Shown: positions 14,889-22,668, counted from the stretch's first letter. The stretch: DNA of 35,466 bases from Patescibacteria group bacterium (GCA_018818425.1 JAHISB010000052.1:1-35466), one strand, 5' to 3'. Made by a program: numbers and translations. Notes: generated by a model not told the origin, from the letters alone.

Positions 14889-15356
14889 TTAATTTAATAA
14901 CAAAATCTGCACGGCCAAATAAGTGGCAAAAATCACCCAAACCGCATAAGGCGCCAATAGCCAACTGGCGGTTTTATTTATCTTCCAAATCAAATAAATT
15001 AAAATTAGGACTGTAATTTCCAAAATTATCATCTCTATAACTGCTGCCAAAATCAAATGCTGATAAAAAAACAAAAAGCTCCAGAAAATATTCAAAAGAG
15101 CATTCGCTATAAATAAAATGATGATCAACTTAAAACGATTATCTCTAGCGGCCTTGTTCCAGACTAAAAGAGCCGAGATGGCGGTCAAAATAAAAATAAC
15201 AGTCCAAACCAAACCAATAAACGAACCGAGCGGAGTAACGGCCGGCAGATTTAAAGTATCGTACCAGTCCATTCCGCTGTTTGTCAATAAACTGCCGCTC
15301 AAGGAAACTAAAACGGTAATTAAAGGTATGATGAAATAATTAATTTTTATCTTCAT
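14889..15356 (-). CDS. tspO: TspO/MBR family membrane protein
   Basis: A 155-residue five-helix protein matching TspO/MBR (translocator protein). Diagnostic features are WYDTLNLPAVTPLGSFIGLVW (after helix 1, in the position of the family's WY-x-x-L-x-KP motif), NIFWSFLFF in helix 3 and YLIWKINK near the end with APYAVWVIFATYLA in helix 5. TspO binds porphyrins or cholesterol-like ligands and is linked to stress. It overlaps the preceding gene by 17 bp, so translation is coupled. Confidence 0.9.
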   Translation of the reverse strand: MKIKINYFIIPLITVLVSLSGSLLTNSGMDWYDTLNLPAVTPLGSFIGLVWTVIFILTAISALLVWNKAARDNRFKLIIILFIANALLNIFWSFLFFYQHLILAAVIEMIILEITVLILIYLIWKINKTASWLLAPYAVWVIFATYLAVQILLLN

Positions 15357-15624
15357 TATGTTTTTTAAATACCTTGGTTAAAATTATGGTTAAAGCCACA
15401 ATCACAATGGTAATAATAACGGCATAGCCGAACTTGGCCGTTAAGCTGTTTTGCTGATTGGGAAATAAAAACTCTATCAAGCTCTTGATGGCATCGTTCC
15501 AGGCCAGGCCGGCCACCAAACCCAGGGCCGCCACCATATAGCCCAGCATTTTTTCTTTAACCTGTTTTTGGATTTCCGTTTGTTGATTTTTGAATTTGTC
15601 GATTAATTTTTTGTTATTTTCCAT
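15340..15624 (-). CDS. DUF5654-like small membrane protein
   Basis: A 94-residue protein with an amphipathic charged start (NKKLIDKFKNQQTEIQKQVK), a first TM at about 29-46 and a second at about 67-85. The motif AALGLVAGLAWNDAIKSLIE between is what I associate with DUF5654. The function is unknown. It overlaps the upstream 34-residue gene by 11 bp and the downstream tspO by 17 bp, the tightest packing in the window. Confidence 0.7.
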   Translation of the reverse strand: MENNKKLIDKFKNQQTEIQKQVKEKMLGYMVAALGLVAGLAWNDAIKSLIEFLFPNQQNSLTAKFGYAVIITIVIVALTIILTKVFKKHNEDKN

Positions 15625-15718
15625 AAGCTCGTTTTTTTACTTGTTTAATTTTAAACCATGAGGGCGTCCGGTAAGCCGGTTTGCCCCGGCGGTTGCCAAC
15701 TTTGGAATGCTTTTTCAT
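15614..15718 (-). CDS. Very small basic protein (34 residues)
   Basis: A short gene beginning MKKHSKVGNRRGKPAYRTPS and ending in KKRAYGK: about a third of the residues are K or R, with no hydrophobic segment. The upstream sequence AAGAGGAT gives a good SD at the correct distance, unlike most genes here. Its stop overlaps the next gene's ATG by 11 bp. The composition suggests RNA/ribosome binding, but I do not recognise it as bTHX or bL36. It is the first gene of the envelope operon. Confidence 0.6.
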   Translation of the reverse strand: MKKHSKVGNRRGKPAYRTPSWFKIKQVKKRAYGK

Positions 15719-15784
15719 ATCCTCTTGATTTCGTTATATATTATATTCTAGCAGTTTTGCGGAAAAAAATAAAATTCTCTAACA

Positions 15785-15813
15785 TTGACATTTAATATCC
15801 TTTATTATATGTT
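15785..15813 (+). promoter_or_regulatory. Promoter of the gene at 15849
   Basis: TTGACA at 15785-15790, and a -10 TATGTT at 15808-15813 (17 bp) or TATATG two bases nearer. It faces away from the minus-strand operon that starts at 15718. Confidence 0.55.
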
Positions 15814-15848
15814 TAAAATGAAAGGTTCTTTATTTATAGGAGGTAAGT

Positions 15849-16373
15849 ATGGACCCGCTAACACTAGTGGTAATTGGAGCCGGGCTTGCTGCCATTAAAT
15901 GGCTGGACAACAAATGGAGGGCAATAGATAGTCAAGAAGAAAAAAAATCAAATGAGGTTATAACACCTAAAGTTAATACCTTTTCATGGGGAGATGATAT
16001 GAATAGCATAATACCTTATAGAGGAACTGGCTGGTTAGATGATAATTATCGCCTTCCTTATGTTGCGCCTAATCCGATTGTAGATCTGGCAACACTTTCC
16101 CGTTCAGAAGGATGGTTTGGAAATTTGGATTTTGGTAAACTCCCAATGTTATCCAATGAATTGGCTAAACAAGCTGTAACCCATGAAATGCAAGGCAGCG
16201 TTCCTCATTTAACTCATTTGGCTGAAGTCGCATTAGCAACCGACCCAACGTGCCGGGAAGTAGTAGTTACTGACACTATCTTCGGAGGCACGCCCTGTAC
16301 TGGTTTGTTTGGCAGATCAGGCTTCAAAAATCCCGTTGAGTTTACCCGCACTATCAGGGTAAAAAAATTCTAG
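15849..16373 (+). CDS. Hypothetical protein, strongly translated accessory gene
   Basis: A 174-residue protein that I cannot assign. A weakly hydrophobic N-terminus (residues 3-17, LTLVVIGAGLAAIKW) may be a membrane anchor or signal. The remainder is soluble with two close cysteines (TDPTCREVV, GGTPCTGLF) and a C-terminus rich in R/K. GGAGGT lies 4 bp before the ATG, the promoter is canonical and a terminator follows, so it is a compact independent unit. Confidence 0.6.
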   Translation: MDPLTLVVIGAGLAAIKWLDNKWRAIDSQEEKKSNEVITPKVNTFSWGDDMNSIIPYRGTGWLDDNYRLPYVAPNPIVDLATLSRSEGWFGNLDFGKLPMLSNELAKQAVTHEMQGSVPHLTHLAEVALATDPTCREVVVTDTIFGGTPCTGLFGRSGFKNPVEFTRTIRVKKF

Positions 16374-16403
16374 CTATCAGGCACTGTCTGATAGCCTTTT
16401 TTT
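16373..16403 (+). terminator. Intrinsic terminator
   Basis: GCTATCAG and CTGATAGC with a 7-base loop, followed by seven T. It begins at the last base of the preceding stop codon. Confidence 0.85.
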
Positions 16404-16487
16404 ACTCCGCTCTTTTGCAAATCAACAGGGATAATTCACTGATAAAGCGCCAATATTAAATCAGCCTATCGGTGTTAGAGAATAAAA

Positions 16488-16517
16488 ACCCCGCCTCGGG
16501 CTTGCCAAGAGGCGGGA
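16488..16517 (-). terminator. Intrinsic terminator of the lipoprotein gene
   Basis: On the minus strand CCCGCCTCTTGG and CCGAGGCGGG form a strong stem followed by GTTTTTATTC. It lies 20 bp past the stop at 16538. Confidence 0.85.
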
Positions 16518-16537
16518 TTAAAATTGTCGCTGGCGCT

Positions 16538-16963
16538 TCACCAATTAAAATGTTCATTGGGATAATCTTTTTGAAGGACCATGGGGATATCATTTCTTAA
16601 TCCCCAATTGAATTTAAGTGTTACATAGTAGAAAATAATTTCCCCGCCCAGCGATTCCTTATGGATAAAAACACCCAAAATTTTATAATAACCGGGTGAC
16701 AAATGCGGCTTATTATCATGCCATTGGATATACTGCAAAAGCATTGTCCGATTACCGGCCCGGGCTGTCCACAGATCGTCTATTATATCTCTGGATGCAT
16801 TAAATTTAAGCTCCTGTCCGACAATCTGCAGAGTATCAACATTTAAACAGCTGTCAGCGATGACAAAATCGTGTGTTACAGCTTTCTGACTGCAGGCATT
16901 AAACTGTGTAAGAAGCACAAACAAAACTACTAAAACGGTTATTCTGGCGGTTATTCTGGGCAT
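16538..16963 (-). CDS. Small exported protein, probable lipoprotein
   Basis: A 141-residue protein with a signal-like N-terminus (basic PRITAR, then a hydrophobic stretch 8-20) and a cysteine at about 24 in the context FNACS, which is not a perfect lipobox but fits a lipoprotein. The mature part has several short strands and no known motif. GGAGGT is 7 bp before the ATG, and a strong terminator follows, so it is monocistronic and well expressed. Function unknown. Confidence 0.6.
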   Translation of the reverse strand: MPRITARITVLVVLFVLLTQFNACSQKAVTHDFVIADSCLNVDTLQIVGQELKFNASRDIIDDLWTARAGNRTMLLQYIQWHDNKPHLSPGYYKILGVFIHKESLGGEIIFYYVTLKFNWGLRNDIPMVLQKDYPNEHFNW

Positions 16964-17092
16964 TATCTACCTCCATTTGATTGACTATATTTTAATCTTA
17001 GAAGAACATTATCAAGGTATTTAAGCAAATTTTAAAACAGTTGTCAATGGTAAATTGTTGATAAAAACTGAATTCTAAGGGATGATAATTTA

Positions 17093-17121
17093 TTGACTTA
17101 AAAATCAACTTTGGATAAGAT
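17093..17121 (+). promoter_or_regulatory. Promoter of the split gene at 17160
   Basis: TTGACT at 17093-17098 and TAAGAT at 17116-17121, 17 bp apart. Confidence 0.6.
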
Positions 17122-17159
17122 TGGTATGGTTGATCTTAAAAAAATAGGAGGGCAACATA

Positions 17160-17389
17160 ATGGACATTTGGTTTGTCAGCCATAGCTTAGGCGCAAAAAC
17201 TGCCCGGCGTTTAATTAAATTAAATCTAAATAATCATCTTTTTTACCTTCTGTTGATGGAAAGGGATTTTTGATGGAGTTGTCGGCGCCGGAAGTTATAA
17301 GATTAGATAAAGCCGGCTGTTTAGTTAGCCCGGCAGTTCCGGATGTTCACGATCCGTCAAGCGCTATTCAAAAAAAGCTTGAAAAATAA
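17160..17389 (+). pseudogene. Small gene split by a frameshift, or a pair of overlapping tiny genes
   Basis: The ATG at 17160 has GGAGGG 7 bp upstream. The first frame runs 37 codons (MDIWFVSHSLGAKTARRLIK at its start) to TGA at 17271. A second frame with ATG at 17273 (TGATG overlap) runs 38 codons to 17389. The second frame is already open from about 17233, and six T at 17239-17244 sit where the frames would join. A -1 shift there gives one 77-residue protein without a stop. Promoter, SD and terminator are all intact, so it is a mutated gene, a sequencing error in a homopolymer, or programmed shifting. The function is unknown. Confidence 0.55.
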
Positions 17390-17434
17390 GGGAAGCCCTA
17401 TTTTCTATAAAGAAATTCGGCTTCCCGTTTTATT
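17390..17434 (+). terminator. Intrinsic terminator
   Basis: GGGAAGCC at 17390-17397 and GGCTTCCC at 17419-17426, followed by GTTTTATTTT. It starts at the base after the stop codon. Confidence 0.85.
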
Positions 17435-17479
17435 TTAATTTAAAAGACCTCTCTTAACCCAGAAAGGCCTCTTTTCTTT

Positions 17480-18064
17480 TTAATATTCTTCGCACTGAAC
17501 CTGATAATACGACCGCGGATGTCCGCAAGACGGGCACTCTGCCGGAGCTTCCGGACCGATATGGACATAGCCGCATTCCCGGCAGACCCAGGCAGTTTCT
17601 TTATCTTTTGTAAAAACAGTGCCGGCCTCTACTTGGTTAAGCAGTTTTTGATAACGCTCCTCGTGATGCTCTTCGGCTTTGGCAATAGCTTTTAACCGTT
17701 TGGCAATTTCAGGGTAACCCTCTTCCTCAGCTTCGTTAGCGAACTCTGGATACATAATAGTATGTTCGTAATTTTCGCCGGCTATGGCGGCTTTAAGATT
17801 TTCGGCCGTGGTACTTAGGGTTGTTGGCGCGGTGGCTTCAACATTAATTTCTGATAAATCTTCGGCAGAATCTTTTTTTAATTCATTAATTAATTTGAAC
17901 AGCCAGTTGGCATGCTCTCTTTCCTGTTCGGCGGTTAAATGGAAAATTTCGGCAATCTGTTCATAGCCCTCTTTTTTTGCCACTTTGGCATAAATAGTAT
18001 AACGGTTGCGGGCCTGGCTTTCGCCAATAAAGGCCTTGGTTAAATTTTTGATTGTTTTTTCCAT
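17480..18064 (-). CDS. Rubrerythrin
   Basis: A 194-residue rubrerythrin, a di-iron peroxidase that reduces hydrogen peroxide in anaerobes. The N-terminal four-helix part has the iron ligands in [18 protein letters not shown] and [14 protein letters not shown]. The C-terminal rubredoxin domain has CRECG and CPSCG, binding one iron. Translation starts at 18064 (MEKTIKN); an ATG six codons further upstream is less likely. Its stop-side neighbour is a terminator, and the start lies close to the mltG stop. It points to an anaerobic host. Confidence 0.95.
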   Translation of the reverse strand: MEKTIKNLTKAFIGESQARNRYTIYAKVAKKEGYEQIAEIFHLTAEQEREHANWLFKLINELKKDSAEDLSEINVEATAPTTLSTTAENLKAAIAGENYEHTIMYPEFANEAEEEGYPEIAKRLKAIAKAEEHHEERYQKLLNQVEAGTVFTKDKETAWVCRECGYVHIGPEAPAECPSCGHPRSYYQVQCEEY

Positions 18065-18078
18065 ATATTTTTTGATTA

Positions 18079-19089
18079 TCAATTAAGATATTTAGCTTTG
18101 TTTTGCGAGTGTTCGGCAAAAGTTTTGGAATAAATAACCTCGCCCTCTTTGGTGGTTAAAAAATAGTAATAGGGGTTAGCTGTTGGTTCAATGGCCGCGA
18201 TAATAGCATTAAGACCAGGATTAGCTATGGGGCCGGGAGGCAGGCCAGGATAAACATAGGTATTATACGGATGATCGATTTTAATATCTTCTAAAGTGGG
18301 CTGAACCAATCCCTTGCCGGTAACATAATTAACGGTAGCGTCGGACTGTAAAGGGATATCCTGCTTAAGCCGTTTATAAAAAACATCGGCTGCCATTTTC
18401 ATATCTTCGGGCTCCCGGACTTCTTTTTCGATGATGGAAGCCAGGGTAATGACCTCAAAAACTGATTTGCCCTGATTCTGGATCTTAAATCTTAGGTCTT
18501 GATTCAGCTTATCGTCAAAGTTATCCAGCATTTTTTTAACCACTTCGGCAGCAGAAGCATTTTTGAAAATTCGGTAAGTATCCGGAAATAAGTAGCCCTC
18601 TAAATCAACATTGGCGGGCTTATCTGTTAAAAAATCATACTGCTGGCAGTAGGATGACAAATCGTGGCTGACTTCTTCAAAAAAATCTTCTTGGCTGAAT
18701 ATCCCCTGCTGTTCCAAATAACTGCCTATTTCCTTGTTGTTCCAGCCCTCAATAATGGTAATGGCCAATTCGGAGCTCCCTGATTGAGTTAAGCGGGCCG
18801 TTACTTCTTTGATGTTCATTGAAGGTGAAAGTTCGTGCACGCCAGCTAAAAAATTTCTTTGCAGGCCATTGAGCCAAACATGAATTTCAAAATAAAACTG
18901 GCTGTGAATCAATTCTGATTCGTATAGCCGTTGGCTGATTTGATTGACGCCCTCGCCCTGTTCAATTTCAAAACTGATGATTTCTTGATTTGCGGAAACC
19001 GATTTAGAAATTTGATAATTATACCAGATAACAACAGTTGCCGCGAAAGCCAGCACCAAAATTAATAACGATCGTATTAGTCTAAACAT
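18079..19089 (-). CDS. mltG: Endolytic murein transglycosylase MltG (YceG family)
   Basis: A 336-residue membrane-anchored lytic transglycosylase that cuts growing peptidoglycan strands. TM at about 6-26; the YceG core includes [15 protein letters not shown] (catalytic E), LQSDATVNY and the [18 protein letters not shown] block. All signature positions are present. It contains an unusual insert, [14 protein letters not shown], just before the ASIIEKE block, encoded by words like CTTAAATCTTAGGTCTTGA (18478-18505), which matches the intergenic repeat vocabulary. It overlaps the region before rubrerythrin and lies downstream of the guanylyltransferase. Confidence 0.95.
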   Translation of the reverse strand: MFRLIRSLLILVLAFAATVVIWYNYQISKSVSANQEIISFEIEQGEGVNQISQRLYESELIHSQFYFEIHVWLNGLQRNFLAGVHELSPSMNIKEVTARLTQSGSSELAITIIEGWNNKEIGSYLEQQGIFSQEDFFEEVSHDLSSYCQQYDFLTDKPANVDLEGYLFPDTYRIFKNASAAEVVKKMLDNFDDKLNQDLRFKIQNQGKSVFEVITLASIIEKEVREPEDMKMAADVFYKRLKQDIPLQSDATVNYVTGKGLVQPTLEDIKIDHPYNTYVYPGLPPGPIANPGLNAIIAAIEPTANPYYYFLTTKEGEVIYSKTFAEHSQNKAKYLN

Positions 19090-19101
19090 AAAGCTAGATA
19101 T

Positions 19102-20178
19102 TTATAAATAACTGGTTAAACTCTGCTTTTTTAACTGGGCCACCACTTTTTTAACGTCCTGAGCTTTGTTTTTAGCACAGAGTAAAATAGCGTCCTCGGT
19201 TTCAATAACGATCAAATTTTTAACCCCCACCGTAGCCACTAATTTATTGGTGAAACTGTAAATTAAATTGCCTCTGCTGTCTAAATGAATATGTTTGCCT
19301 TTGCACACCTCTCTGGCCTCGCAGGTTGAGCCGGTTTTAGCCGCTGCCATAATTTCCTGAACTGTGCGCCAATGGCCTATATCGGCCCAGCCAAAGTTAG
19401 CCGGCAGGCATAAAAGCTTTTCTGCTTTCTCCATAATGCCGTAATCAATGCTGATGGGCTTGATCTTTTTAAATTCGGTTCTGATTTTAGCCGGCGATTT
19501 TTTAATGGCCATTAATATTTTATGTTGAGCGGGCAGATATTTTTTAAAAAGATTTAACATGGTTTCGGCTCTAAAAACAAAATAGGCCGGGTTCCATAAG
19601 TAAGCCCAGTTTTTTAAATATTTTTTAGCGGTTTTAAGGTCTGGTTTTTCTTTAAAGCCGTCAACAGTAAATATCTTATCGCCGTTATAACTCTTAATCT
19701 GCTTGCCCAGCTTTATATAACCATAACCGGTTTCCGGGTAAGTTGGATTTAAACCAATCAACATTAAATAATCAGGTTTTTGTTTAACTGCCCTGCCGGC
19801 CAGTTTTAAAACTCTTAAAAATTCTTTTTCATTTTTGATGAAATGATCCGAGTTAACTATAGCGATAATCTCGCGGGGATTCTTTCTGGAAATTATGGCC
19901 GAGGCCAGGCCAATAGCGGCGGCTGTATCCCGGCTGACTGGTTCGAATATTACTTGGCTCTTTTTTATCCTGGGAAGCTGGCGATGAACTTCAGCTAACT
20001 GTCTTTTATTGATTGATAAAAAAATATCAGTTTCTTTAAAACCTTTTTTGATTCTTTGATAGGTTAACTGAAGCAATGTTTTTTTGCCCAGCAAAGATTC
20101 AATCTGTTTGGGCTTATTTTTTCTGGAAACCGGCCAGAGCCTGGTTCCGCTGCCGCCGGCAAGTATTACTATTTTCAT
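19102..20178 (-). CDS. Mannose-1-phosphate guanylyltransferase
   Basis: A 358-residue enzyme producing GDP-mannose from GTP and mannose-1-phosphate. Motifs: GGSGTRLWPVSR (residues 8-19, nucleotide loop), KPKQ, FEPVSRDTAAAIGLA, NSDHF (metal), GYGYI, GFKEKP, and WNPAYFVF with YGIMEKA in the C-terminal half. It lacks the ManC isomerase extension, so it is the single-function form. GDP-mannose would feed glycan or surface polysaccharide synthesis, consistent with the adjacent cell-wall gene mltG, 12 bp away. Confidence 0.92.
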   Translation of the reverse strand: MKIVILAGGSGTRLWPVSRKNKPKQIESLLGKKTLLQLTYQRIKKGFKETDIFLSINKRQLAEVHRQLPRIKKSQVIFEPVSRDTAAAIGLASAIISRKNPREIIAIVNSDHFIKNEKEFLRVLKLAGRAVKQKPDYLMLIGLNPTYPETGYGYIKLGKQIKSYNGDKIFTVDGFKEKPDLKTAKKYLKNWAYLWNPAYFVFRAETMLNLFKKYLPAQHKILMAIKKSPAKIRTEFKKIKPISIDYGIMEKAEKLLCLPANFGWADIGHWRTVQEIMAAAKTGSTCEAREVCKGKHIHLDSRGNLIYSFTNKLVATVGVKNLIVIETEDAILLCAKNKAQDVKKVVAQLKKQSLTSYL

Positions 20179-20186
20179 AATGCTTT

Positions 20187-20351
20187 ATTAAAACATGGGA
20201 ACATGGGAGCATGGGAACATGGGAGCATGGGAACATTGGAACATGGGAGCATGGGAACATTGGAACATGGGAGCATGGGAACAAGGGTATGCCTGAACAA
20301 ATATTTTACTCTGTAATAATATCCCCTCCAGTGTTCTAATGTTCCAGTGTT
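20187..20351. repeat. Word-repeat island (GGGAACATGGGAGCAT type)
   Basis: Ten or so near-copies of GGGAACATGGGAGCAT and GGAACATT run from 20192 to 20286. At 20329-20360 GTGTTCTAATGTTCC appears twice, as the reversed complement of the same theme, so the island can fold back. It fills the space between the PCMT gene (whose stop at 20352 lies in it) and the guanylyltransferase. Confidence 0.8.
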
Positions 20352-20978
20352 CTAATGTTCGACCAGTGGCACAAAAATAAATCCCGGATAATGCTGTTCT
20401 TTAAAATGGCTTTCATCGATTCTGTCAACAACAACAATGTCCTGCTGGCCTTTGCCCACCGGTATAACTAAGCGGCCACCAATCTCCAGCTGTTCTGCCA
20501 AAGCTTTAGGAATTTTTTCAGCTGCCGCCGCTACGATGATTTTAGCAAAAGGCGCTGTTTCTGGCAAACCTTGCCAGCCATTGCCTTTAATTATCTTGGC
20601 ATTCTGATAATTATACTTTTTTAAATTTTGATTGCCCAGAATCACTAGATTATCTTTAATTTCGATGCCGACAATCCGTCCAGTAGGGCCAATCAGCTCG
20701 GCCAGCAGCGCTGTTTGCCAGCCCGAACCGCACCCCACATCTAATACTTTATCGCCAAGCTCTGGTTGAAGTTTTTCTAACATAAAAGCCACCGTAGCCG
20801 GCTGAGAAATTGTTTGGCCATAACCGATGGCTAAAGGATAGTTGCCATAAGCTTCGGCCATAAATTCCAAAGGCACAAAATCTTTCCGGTCAACTTTTTC
20901 AAAAGCCCTGATTAGCCGTTCTGACTTAAGATAGCCGGTTCTGATTAATTCATCAATTAAATCTCGGTTAGTATCCAT
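20352..20978 (-). CDS. pcm: Protein-L-isoaspartate O-methyltransferase
   Basis: A PCMT that methylates isoaspartyl residues in damaged proteins so they can revert. SAM motif I is DVGCGSGWQTA; the family's GYGQTISQP appears at the usual position before it, and the C-terminus RLVIPVG is in place. I start at 20978 (MDTNRD). An in-frame ATG at 21002 would add eight residues encoded by the repeat hairpin at 21003, so is unlikely. Length about 208 is normal. Confidence 0.92.
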   Translation of the reverse strand: MDTNRDLIDELIRTGYLKSERLIRAFEKVDRKDFVPLEFMAEAYGNYPLAIGYGQTISQPATVAFMLEKLQPELGDKVLDVGCGSGWQTALLAELIGPTGRIVGIEIKDNLVILGNQNLKKYNYQNAKIIKGNGWQGLPETAPFAKIIVAAAAEKIPKALAEQLEIGGRLVIPVGKGQQDIVVVDRIDESHFKEQHYPGFIFVPLVEH

Positions 20979-21002
20979 AATAAAAAAGTTATCAATTTCC
21001 AA

Positions 21003-21080
21003 ACAATTCTTAATGTTTAATTTTCAATTTCCAATTTTGTCATTTTGGTATTGGAAATTTGAAATTGAATATAGTTTTTA
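21003..21080. repeat. Fold-back island (TTCAATTTCCAA type)
   Basis: Arms ATTTTCAATTTCCAA and TTGGAAATTTGAAATTGAAT form an imperfect hairpin of about 15-20 bp around TTTTGTCATTTTGG. It sits between the pcm start and the plus-strand promoter at 21092. Confidence 0.65.
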
Positions 21081-21091
21081 TTCAACTTTGC

Positions 21092-21120
21092 TTGACTTTA
21101 TAGATTATCTATGCTATAAT
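21092..21120 (+). promoter_or_regulatory. Promoter upstream of the CAP gene
   Basis: TTGACT at 21092-21097 and TATAAT at 21115-21120, 17 bp apart: the best promoter in the window. Confidence 0.8.
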
Positions 21121-21131
21121 GATTACACAAT

Positions 21132-21151
21132 AGGCCTAATCAGGCCTTTTT
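21132..21151 (+). terminator. Hairpin plus T-run between promoter and gene
   Basis: AGGCCT-AATC-AGGCCT followed by TTTTT, starting about 5 nt after the predicted transcription start. It would stop transcription before the leader and gene unless overcome, so it may be an attenuator. Confidence 0.6.
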
Positions 21152-21180
21152 GTATTTCCTAAAAAACAAAAATAAACACA

Positions 21181-21245
21181 TTTAGCGCTTTATGGCGAGA
21201 TATTCAAATCCCGCTTTGGGAAGGCGCTGGATAAAACAAAAATAA
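21181..21245 (+). promoter_or_regulatory. Candidate structured leader RNA, copy B
   Basis: Starts TTTAGCGCTTTATGGCGAG, then ATCCCGCTTTGGGA and GGCGCTGGAT. It aligns with 6382-6446. The closing stem AGCGCTTT/AAGGCGCT pairs over 8 bp and differs in sequence from copy A's stem. TCCC-GCTT-TGGGA forms an inner hairpin. It ends just before the ATG of the CAP-domain gene. Confidence 0.5.
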
Positions 21246-21246
21246 A

Positions 21247-21891
21247 ATGTTAAAAGAGCTGGAGGATTGTTCTCAACCGATTTCTGTTGAAGTTGCTGGT
21301 TCAAGCCTTTTAAATCAGAAAAAAACAAAAACTATTTTAACTGCCCTGGTAATTGCTATAATTAGCGGCTTCTTTCTATTATTTTTATTGACTCCTAATT
21401 CAGCCGCTAAAAATTTTAACGAAATAACTGCCAGCGAACTTATAACTTTAACCAACCAGGAACGAATCTTGCGCCGCCTGCCCGCTCTTGCTGTAAATTC
21501 ACAACTGACTCAAGCGGCTAAAAATAAAGTTATTGACCTTTTGGACAAACAATACTTTTCGCACAACTCTCCCGAAGGAAAAAAGTTTTCCGCCTGGGTT
21601 AAAGAAATAGATTATCAATATGCTATTGTCGGGGAAAATTTAGCCATGGGCTTTGGCACTAGCCAGCAGATCATCGAGGCCTGGATGGCCAGCGAAAAGC
21701 ACCGCCAAAATATTTTAATGCAGCCCTACCGGGAAATCGGCATTGCCGTAGCTAAAGGAAAATTTAATGGTAAAGATACAACGGTGATTGTCCAATATTT
21801 CGGCGCCACTAATAACAAAATTATTTCCGAAGCCATATGGCCCTATCAAAACTTCTCCGCTAAAACTTACGGTTTATTAATTAAAGTTTAA
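21247..21891 (+). CDS. CAP/SCP-domain (YkwD-like) exported protein
   Basis: A 214-residue protein. A TM or signal anchor at about 30-49 (TALVIAIISGFFLLFLLTP) is followed by a CAP domain (about 60-190). The motifs are LTNQERILRRLPAL, YFSHNSPEG, GENLAMGFG and EKHRQNILMQPYREIGIAVAKG; the two His and Glu residues form the usual cavity. The role of bacterial CAP proteins at the cell surface is not established. Its last 15 bp overlap the convergent uppP gene. It has its own promoter and a possible attenuated leader. Confidence 0.88.
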   Translation: MLKELEDCSQPISVEVAGSSLLNQKKTKTILTALVIAIISGFFLLFLLTPNSAAKNFNEITASELITLTNQERILRRLPALAVNSQLTQAAKNKVIDLLDKQYFSHNSPEGKKFSAWVKEIDYQYAIVGENLAMGFGTSQQIIEAWMASEKHRQNILMQPYREIGIAVAKGKFNGKDTTVIVQYFGATNNKIISEAIWPYQNFSAKTYGLLIKV

Positions 21892-22668
21892 GAAAAAAAT
21901 TAACGTCAAAATTATGGCCAGCACAAACCGGTAGATAGCGAAAACCGTTAAAGATCTGCTTTCTAAAAACTTTAACAAAAATTTTATTACATAGAAACCA
22001 ACTACGGCTGATATAATCGCGCCTAAAATACAAACAAAAACAAAATTAACAGAAGAATCACTCAAAGAAATTTGGGTGATTCTTCGTATAGCGGCAATTA
22101 AGACGATGGGAATAGCTATTAAAAAAGAAAATCTGGCCGATTCTTTTCTGTTAAAGCCCCTTAAAAGCCCTCCGACAATAGTAATGCCGGAACGGGAGGT
22201 GCCGGGAATAAAAGCCAGGATCTGAAAAAAACCGATCACTAAAGCATCGCCCAAAGTCATCGAAGTCAGGTCTCTTTTTTTTGAACTGATTTTTTCCAAG
22301 ATAATAAATAAAATTCCTCCAACGATCAGCATAATGATCACAACAGGAAGCGAGCGGAACTGTTGTTCGATAAAATTTTCAAAAAAATAGCCGACTAGCA
22401 AAGCAGGTATTATACTGACGATAATCAGCCATCCTAATTGATTATCAGCCCGGCCTTGGCGCTTAAAAATCTTTATTAAATCTTTCCAAAAATAAGCAAG
22501 CAAAGCAATTAAAGTTCCAAAATGCAGAATCACATCAAAGGTGAGATTATTTAACAGTTCCGATTGAATCAATTGATGGACAATAATCAAATGGCCGCTG
22601 CTGGAAATCGGCAAAAATTCCGTGATGGCCTGAATAATCGCTAAGATGATTGAATAAATATAATCCAT
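21877..22668 (-). CDS. uppP: Undecaprenyl-diphosphate phosphatase
   Basis: A 263-residue, multi-TM membrane enzyme that turns undecaprenyl diphosphate into the monophosphate lipid carrier for peptidoglycan and glycans. Signature motifs: EFLPISSSGHL (residues 17-27, which contains the catalytic E) and PGTSRSG (about 155-161). Both are intact. It is convergent with the CAP gene, overlapping by 15 bp. Together with mltG and the GDP-mannose enzyme it forms part of an envelope set in this region. Confidence 0.95.
   Translation of the reverse strand: MDYIYSIILAIIQAITEFLPISSSGHLIIVHQLIQSELLNNLTFDVILHFGTLIALLAYFWKDLIKIFKRQGRADNQLGWLIIVSIIPALLVGYFFENFIEQQFRSLPVVIIMLIVGGILFIILEKISSKKRDLTSMTLGDALVIGFFQILAFIPGTSRSGITIVGGLLRGFNRKESARFSFLIAIPIVLIAAIRRITQISLSDSSVNFVFVCILGAIISAVVGFYVIKFLLKFLESRSLTVFAIYRFVLAIILTLIFFLNFN

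Noticed and set aside
15661-15705. c-di-GMP-like riboswitch or ncRNA in the GC-rich stretch before DUF5654
   Set aside because: The stretch is better explained as the 34-residue gene with a good SD; GGGGCAAACCGG is codon sequence.
17160-17389. TGA recoded as an amino acid (Gracilibacteria-type code)
   Set aside because: Reading through TGA at 17271 leads quickly to further stops in that frame, while the other frame is the open one; PGK and others end in TGA at the expected place.
20187-20351. CRISPR array
   Set aside because: The repeats are degenerate, 7-16 bp, adjacent without spacers of fixed length, and no cas gene is in the window.
21181-21245. tRNA or known riboswitch (preQ1, fluoride, c-di-GMP) in the leader
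   Set aside because: TTCAAATC looks like a T-loop, but no acceptor or anticodon stem fits; the conserved cores of these riboswitches are not present.
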